This document shows, piece after piece, positions 13,077 through 16,427 of a DNA stretch of 16,427 bases. The notes beneath the pieces were generated by a model that saw only the letters and a list, made by a program, of their open reading frames with translations, was not told where the DNA came from and made no database searches. The stretch spans positions 1 to 16,427 of the forward strand of contig CAKOIS010000015.1 in the NCBI GenBank assembly GCA_934087065.1. The letters run 5' to 3'. The translations under genes were made by a program, and so were the position numbers. Positions within the stretch are counted from its first letter, which is position 1; every line of letters begins with the position of its first letter. The stretch is from an uncultured Bacilli bacterium (GTDB lineage Bacteria > Bacillota_I > Bacilli_A > RF39 > UBA660).

Positions 13077-13469
13077 ATGAAGTTAAAGAAAATTTATATG
13101 TTATTAACAAGTATTTTTAGTTTATTAACAATTTATGAAGTAATTGTATATGTTTTAGGAAGTTCTAATTATTTTGGTTTATTTTATTTAATTTTAAATT
13201 CGTTTATAGTGTTTTTGATGTTTATGGTTAGTGTTAATATAAAGAAAGGAAATACTATGATAAGAATAAGTAAGAATGCTATTATAGTTGTTTTAGGACT
13301 TCTTGCATCTTTTGTTTTAAAGTATATATTAAGTAGTGTATTTGGGTATGTTGACGAGAGTGGAGTGTATATTAATAGAGTGTTTATTTCTTTAAAAATA
13401 GTTAAGCCTATTATTTATTTAATGCTTGGTATTTTGTCGTATTTGGAGTACAAAAATATGAAAATTTAA
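13077..13469 (+). CDS. Small integral membrane protein, four helices, unknown function
   Basis: 130 residues with four hydrophobic segments (about 5-27, 32-52, 67-88 and 106-124), short charged connections and no recognisable motif. It starts at the ATG 13077 with GGAG 9 nt upstream. It lies 58 nt before the thioredoxin-like gene, which has its own promoter. I cannot assign a function. Confidence 0.7.
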   Translation: MKLKKIYMLLTSIFSLLTIYEVIVYVLGSSNYFGLFYLILNSFIVFLMFMVSVNIKKGNTMIRISKNAIIVVLGLLASFVLKYILSSVFGYVDESGVYINRVFISLKIVKPIIYLMLGILSYLEYKNMKI

Positions 13470-13478
13470 AATAGATAG

Positions 13479-13507
13479 TTGAAATTTTTGCTTATTTATT
13501 ATAAAAT
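13479..13507 (+). promoter_or_regulatory. Promoter of the thioredoxin-like gene
   Basis: TTGAAA (13479-13484), 17 bp, TAAAAT (13502-13507). The boxes and spacing are the same as before the surface protein gene at 8069-8097. Confidence 0.55.
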
Positions 13508-13526
13508 TATTATGAGGAGTGATGGT

Positions 13527-13988
13527 ATGAAGAATTTTAAGAAATTCGTTAGTAAGAACAAAGTATTACTTTTAGTTGGTGCTTTAATTATACTATTTGC
13601 TGTTTTATCAGTATTAATTAAGGAAGAAGATATTCAAGTTAATAATGATGTAACTGAGTGGTATTCAACAACAAAGGAAGGTGGAGTAGTTGTTACAGTA
13701 TTTGGACAAACTTGGTGTAAACACTGTAAAAACTTTAAGCCTGTTATGACTAAAGTTCAAAAGGAATATGGATTTAAGTTATTCTGGTTTGATTTAGATG
13801 AAGTAAGTAATAAAGATAAAGTTACTCTTGAAAATACTTATCAAATTTATACTGATTTTGGTACTCCATATACTTTCATTACTAATAATGGTGAATTTGT
13901 TGCTGATTATCAAAATGGTGAAATGACAGAAGAACAATTAATTGAATTCTTAAAAGAAAACAAAGTAATTGAGACAAAAGAAGATTAA
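13527..13988 (+). CDS. Membrane-anchored thioredoxin-like protein
   Basis: 153 residues: a single N-terminal anchor (about 13-31), then an extracytoplasmic thioredoxin fold. The redox motif is TWCKHC (Cys64 and Cys67), preceded by VVVTVFGQ, and the cis-proline loop is FGTPYTF. It may reduce, oxidise or isomerise disulfides of exported proteins; the direction cannot be read from WCKHC. The start at 13527 has GAGGAG 7 nt upstream; the in-frame extension to 13479 covers its own promoter and is rejected. The surface protein at 8121 has Cys residues that could be a client, but that link is only a thought. Confidence 0.88.
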   Translation: MKNFKKFVSKNKVLLLVGALIILFAVLSVLIKEEDIQVNNDVTEWYSTTKEGGVVVTVFGQTWCKHCKNFKPVMTKVQKEYGFKLFWFDLDEVSNKDKVTLENTYQIYTDFGTPYTFITNNGEFVADYQNGEMTEEQLIEFLKENKVIETKED

Positions 13989-14012
13989 TGCTAGACATTA
14001 ATCTTTAATTTT
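13982..14012 (+). terminator. Terminator of the thioredoxin-like gene
   Basis: AGATTAATG (13982-13990) and CATTAATCT (13996-14004) form a 9-bp stem around a 5-nt loop, followed by TTAATTTT. It includes the stop codon. The tail is weak, so some read-through into 14024 is likely, since no clear promoter was found there. Confidence 0.6.
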
Positions 14013-14023
14013 AGAGGTGACTA

Positions 14024-15055
14024 ATGAAAAAGAAGTTAGTGATAGTGCTTGCTTTAGTGTTAGTAATTATAGTTGTAAAGTATTTTATTGGAGACTATAC
14101 TATTACTTATAGAGTAGGTGAGTACAATATTAAGGAAGTTGTTAAAGATAATGATATTTATGTTGAAGTGACTGATAAAGATGGAGTTATATACAATTTT
14201 TTAAAGAATGGTAAGAGAAATTTTACTAAGAAAATGATTAGTAAGATAACTAGTGAAGATGGTTGTATTAAGCCTAATGGGTTTTATTATGTGTGTAATG
14301 CTGATACTTTGGAAGTAAAAGATTTGAGTGTTAATTATGTTAAGAATCTAAAAGACTTTAATTTTAATGGAAACTTAGATAGTAATGAGTATGTGCTTAT
14401 TTGGAAGTATGATGGGTTTTATTATTTGAATGGAAGTGAATATAAGACTATTAATATTTTTAAGAAAGATAGGTATTCTAATGATTTAATGTTAATTAAA
14501 GATAAGTATTTAGTTTTTCCTAATTATAGTGAAGAGTATATGTTTGATGGGTTTATTATAATGGATGTGAGTACTGGAAAATATAAAGAGTTTAGTATTA
14601 ACTTTAGTATAAGTTATGAGAGTGTGTATGTGGGAGAAAAAGGTAATAACTTGTATATGTTTGATAAAAAGAATAATAATTTAATAGAGATAAATGTTAA
14701 GAAAGCTAAGGCTAAGATAGTAGGAGACAAGATTAATGGATACTTTAAGTATGATGGGCTAAAGAAAGTAAGTGCTAAGTTAAGTGAGTATACTAGTGGG
14801 AAAGTTAATTTCTTTAATAAGAAAGAAGAAGTGCTAAGTGTAAATAGTAACTATTTATCTTATAAGTATAACAAGGAAGTTAAGACAAAGTTTTTTACCG
14901 AAGAAGTAAATGTTGTTAGTACTAATAAAGATAAGGTATACTTTATTTATAAAGATAATTTGTATAGTTATAGTATGGGAAAAGTAAAAGAGATAGCACA
15001 TTACTTTGAATTAAATTTTAATAGTAAAGATAATGTATTTACATATATAAAATAA
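14024..15055 (+). CDS. Membrane-anchored extracytoplasmic protein of unknown function
   Basis: 343 residues. A hydrophobic N-terminal segment after KKK (4-22) is an uncleaved anchor or signal peptide. The rest is beta-rich, with repeated short units of the form xxYVLIWKYDGFYYLNG, NNLYMFDKKNNNLIEIN, DKVYFIYKDNLYSYSMG. This rhythm suggests a beta-propeller or solenoid, but no named repeat can be assigned. Only two Cys, close together (near residues 86 and 95). AGAGGTGA precedes the ATG. Codon use matches the neighbours. I do not know the function. Confidence 0.75.
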   Translation: MKKKLVIVLALVLVIIVVKYFIGDYTITYRVGEYNIKEVVKDNDIYVEVTDKDGVIYNFLKNGKRNFTKKMISKITSEDGCIKPNGFYYVCNADTLEVKDLSVNYVKNLKDFNFNGNLDSNEYVLIWKYDGFYYLNGSEYKTINIFKKDRYSNDLMLIKDKYLVFPNYSEEYMFDGFIIMDVSTGKYKEFSINFSISYESVYVGEKGNNLYMFDKKNNNLIEINVKKAKAKIVGDKINGYFKYDGLKKVSAKLSEYTSGKVNFFNKKEEVLSVNSNYLSYKYNKEVKTKFFTEEVNVVSTNKDKVYFIYKDNLYSYSMGKVKEIAHYFELNFNSKDNVFTYIK

Positions 15056-15060
15056 CTTTC

Positions 15061-15087
15061 ACTTAATTAGTAAAATAGCATATATTA
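15061..15087 (+). promoter_or_regulatory. Sigma-K-like promoter of the LysM gene
   Basis: AC (15061-15062), a 16-nt spacer and CATATATTA (15079-15087) fit AC-N16-CATANNNTA, the same geometry as before the cotJ genes. The predicted start falls near the ribosome binding site AGGTG (15092-15096), which is tight and lowers confidence. Confidence 0.4.
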
Positions 15088-15104
15088 AATTAGGTGAATA
15101 GAGG

Positions 15105-15428
15105 ATGGAAGAATTTAAACGTGTAATGGATACAGAGTATTATACTTATTATACAGTTATGGCTGGAGATACATTGTATCAAATAAGTAAAAAATTTAAT
15201 GTTAATCCTAAGTTAGTTAGTGAATTAAATGGCTTAAAGGTTGACGAGTATATTTACCCTAATCAAACACTTATTATACCTAAAAAGGGTATTCAATATT
15301 ATATTACAAAGGAAGATGATACATTAAATGTTGTTTCTAAAGTGTTTGGAGTAAGTGAAAATGATTTAGTTAAACAAAATAAAACTATTTATTTATTACC
15401 AGGGCAAATGATATTTTATAAGGAGTAA
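15105..15428 (+). CDS. Double LysM-domain protein, probably spore-associated
   Basis: 107 residues and two LysM domains: about 12-57 (YYTVMAGDTLYQISKKFN, NPKLVSELNGL, IYPNQTLIIP) and about 61-106 (YYITKEDDTLNVVSKVFG, SENDLVKQNK, LLPGQMIFY). LysM binds N-acetylglucosamine glycans of peptidoglycan. There is no signal peptide and no catalytic domain, as in coat or cortex LysM proteins of the SafA/SpoVID style, which act inside the mother cell. The sigma-K-like promoter supports this. The last 14 codons lie in a direct repeat that recurs at 16336. The ATG at 15105 has AGGTG 8 nt upstream. Confidence 0.85.
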   Translation: MEEFKRVMDTEYYTYYTVMAGDTLYQISKKFNVNPKLVSELNGLKVDEYIYPNQTLIIPKKGIQYYITKEDDTLNVVSKVFGVSENDLVKQNKTIYLLPGQMIFYKE

Positions 15429-15462
15429 TTCTTGAAATTTGCTTCTTTTTTTTTATATAATT
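15387..15462 (+). repeat. Direct repeat, left copy: LysM 3' end plus promoter
   Basis: 76 bp matching 16336-16410 with two adjacent substitutions and one T fewer in the right copy. It holds the last 14 codons of the LysM gene including GQMIFYKE and the stop, then TTGAAA, a T-tract and ATATAATT. The two copies bracket the two-gene cassette 15481-16322. Confidence 0.88.
15432..15461 (+). promoter_or_regulatory. Promoter of the two-gene cassette
   Basis: TTGAAA (15432-15437), 18 bp with a T9 tract, TATAAT (15456-15461). The T-tract may also help end LysM transcripts. Confidence 0.5.
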
Positions 15463-15480
15463 GTATTGGGTGGTGAAAGT

Positions 15481-15780
15481 GTGAGTAATCGTGAAGAAAT
15501 ATTAAATTTATTTAGAAAAATTTTAAGTTCACTTTTATGTATTAACATGGAAACATCTAATGAATGTTTAAAAGAAAAATCTTTAAAGTATATTAATGAA
15601 TTTGAAAGTGAATATAAGAGTTATTACAATTTAAAAAAATATTTTATAGGTAATACTATAGAAATTATTGATTTTTGTAATGAGTGTTATCAAGATAAAG
15701 ATGTTTTTGATTATGCAGAAGATGTGGAGTATGGGTTAAGGGAACTTATAAATTTATCTAATAAAAAAGAAGAAAATTAA
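15481..15780 (+). CDS. Small acidic hypothetical protein, first gene of the cassette
   Basis: 99 residues, helical, acidic, with four Cys (two in CNECYQDKD) and no signal or membrane segment. I do not recognise it. The GTG at 15481 is chosen because GGTGG stands 6-7 nt upstream; the longer frame back to 15439 would encode the promoter. It ends 2 nt before the next gene, so the two are co-transcribed and may act together. Confidence 0.65.
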   Translation: MSNREEILNLFRKILSSLLCINMETSNECLKEKSLKYINEFESEYKSYYNLKKYFIGNTIEIIDFCNECYQDKDVFDYAEDVEYGLRELINLSNKKEEN

Positions 15781-15782
15781 AA

Positions 15783-16322
15783 ATGGCAATTGAAACTGAA
15801 GGTGGTACTTACATTAATGTTAATGGTAATGAAGAGAAAGGGCATGTTAATATTTATGATAGTGATCCTAGAGGAGAACATAATTCTATTCATATAAATA
15901 TTGATTATGATGAAAAAACTTTTACAATTACTGAGAAGGAAGATGGTAAAAAAACTTCTGAAAAACATAAATGTTTTTTAACTACGGCTTGTATGAAACA
16001 TCAATTAAAAAATTTTGACGATAATTGTTATGAATTGACTACCCTTAGGTGGTTTAGGGATAAGTTTGTAACAAAAAGTGATATTCAGTATTATTATCAA
16101 ATAGCGCCAATTATTGTTAATGTTTTAAATAATGTTTCTAATAGTGATGAAATGTATAAACAAATATATGAAAGTGTTATAAATATGTGCATAATTGAAA
16201 TTGAAAATGGTAACTATAATAGAGCATATGAAATTTATAAAAATGCAATATTAGAATTAGAAGAAATCACAAAAAAAGAATTAGGAACAAATTTAGTCAA
16301 AGTATTAAAACAAATAAATTAG
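15783..16322 (+). CDS. CFI-box type protein
   Basis: 179 residues. The N-terminal 60 are beta-rich and acidic (YINVNGNEEKGHVNIYDSD, IHINIDYDEKTFTITEKE). Then comes KCFLTTAC, followed by DDNCYELTTLRWFRDKFV and YYYQIAPIIVNVLN. This C(F/Y)(I/L)xTA...LR.FRD......YY..+P pattern is the CFI-box found at the end of many bacterial proteins and as stand-alone Firmicute proteins; its function is unknown. A helical tail (about 115-179) resembles a tetratricopeptide-like hairpin pair (NGNYNRAYEIYKNAILELEE). The ribosome binding site is poor (AGAAG), consistent with coupling to the gene before it. Confidence 0.75.
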   Translation: MAIETEGGTYINVNGNEEKGHVNIYDSDPRGEHNSIHINIDYDEKTFTITEKEDGKKTSEKHKCFLTTACMKHQLKNFDDNCYELTTLRWFRDKFVTKSDIQYYYQIAPIIVNVLNNVSNSDEMYKQIYESVINMCIIEIENGNYNRAYEIYKNAILELEEITKKELGTNLVKVLKQIN

Positions 16323-16335
16323 TTTTATATATATG

Positions 16336-16410
16336 ATTTATTTATTACTGGGGCAAATGATATTTTATAAGGAGTAATTCTTGAAATTTGCTTCTTTTTT
16401 TTATATAATT
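16336..16410 (+). repeat. Direct repeat, right copy
   Basis: Copy of 15387-15462. It carries a remnant of the LysM coding end (GQMIFYKE-stop) with no LysM gene in front of it. Confidence 0.88.
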
Positions 16411-16427
16411 ATAATAGAGTAAGGAGT
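16381..16427 (+). promoter_or_regulatory. Second cassette promoter and ribosome binding site at the window end
   Basis: TTGAAA (16381-16386), 17 bp, TATAAT (16404-16409), followed by TAAGGAGT (16420-16427), a ribosome binding site. A gene should start just outside the window, perhaps another cassette of the same kind. Confidence 0.5.

Overview
The window is an AT-rich, tightly packed piece of a low-GC Bacillota genome. It carries spore-coat genes of the cotJ type and the Firmicute gene order tsaE-tsaB-rimI-tsaD. Surface proteins of the SipW-substrate/C-type-lectin style also suggest an uncultured gut Bacilli lineage of the RF39/Erysipelotrichales kind; this placement is inference. The genetic code is standard: TGA is a working stop (for example at 2388) and TGG encodes Trp. 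Both window ends lie inside repeated sequence, so this may be a whole contig broken at repeats.

Layout. 1-1128: two tandem copies of a unit that I read as a type I toxin-antitoxin module. It has a 36-codon hydrophobic/basic peptide gene on the + strand and a short antisense RNA on the - strand with its own promoter and terminator. Extra antisense-only remnants lie between the copies. 1169-3325: an operon of a Bro-N-like protein, a BcrA-type ABC ATPase and its ABC-2 permease. 3368-4449 (-): cotJC and a protein that looks like a CotJA-CotJB fusion, behind a sigma-K/E-like promoter. 4589-6984: tsaE, tsaB, rimI and tsaD, which make the t6A tRNA modification and acetylate S18. 6985-7470: four tandem ~124-bp units, each with promoter, structured RNA and terminator. 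7440-8006 (-): hypothetical protein. 8121-9731: a secreted/anchored surface protein whose C-terminal lectin-like segment has the base composition and NNC-codon signature of a diversity-generating-retroelement (DGR) variable region, with no reverse transcriptase or template in the window. 9960-12533: P2-type Ca2+ ATPase. 12545-12982 (-): helical-bundle protein. 13077-15055: a small membrane protein, a membrane-anchored thioredoxin-like protein and an anchored hypothetical. 15105-15428: a double-LysM protein behind a second sigma-K-like promoter. 15481-16322: a two-gene cassette (one gene of the CFI-box type) bounded by ~75-bp direct repeats that copy the 3' end of the LysM gene plus a promoter.

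Most interesting. (1) The four tandem self-contained small-RNA units, for which I recognise no family. (2) The orphan DGR-like variable region. (3) The tandem type I toxin-antitoxin array, whose upstream module is reused in front of the ABC operon. (4) The repeat-flanked cassette at the right end.
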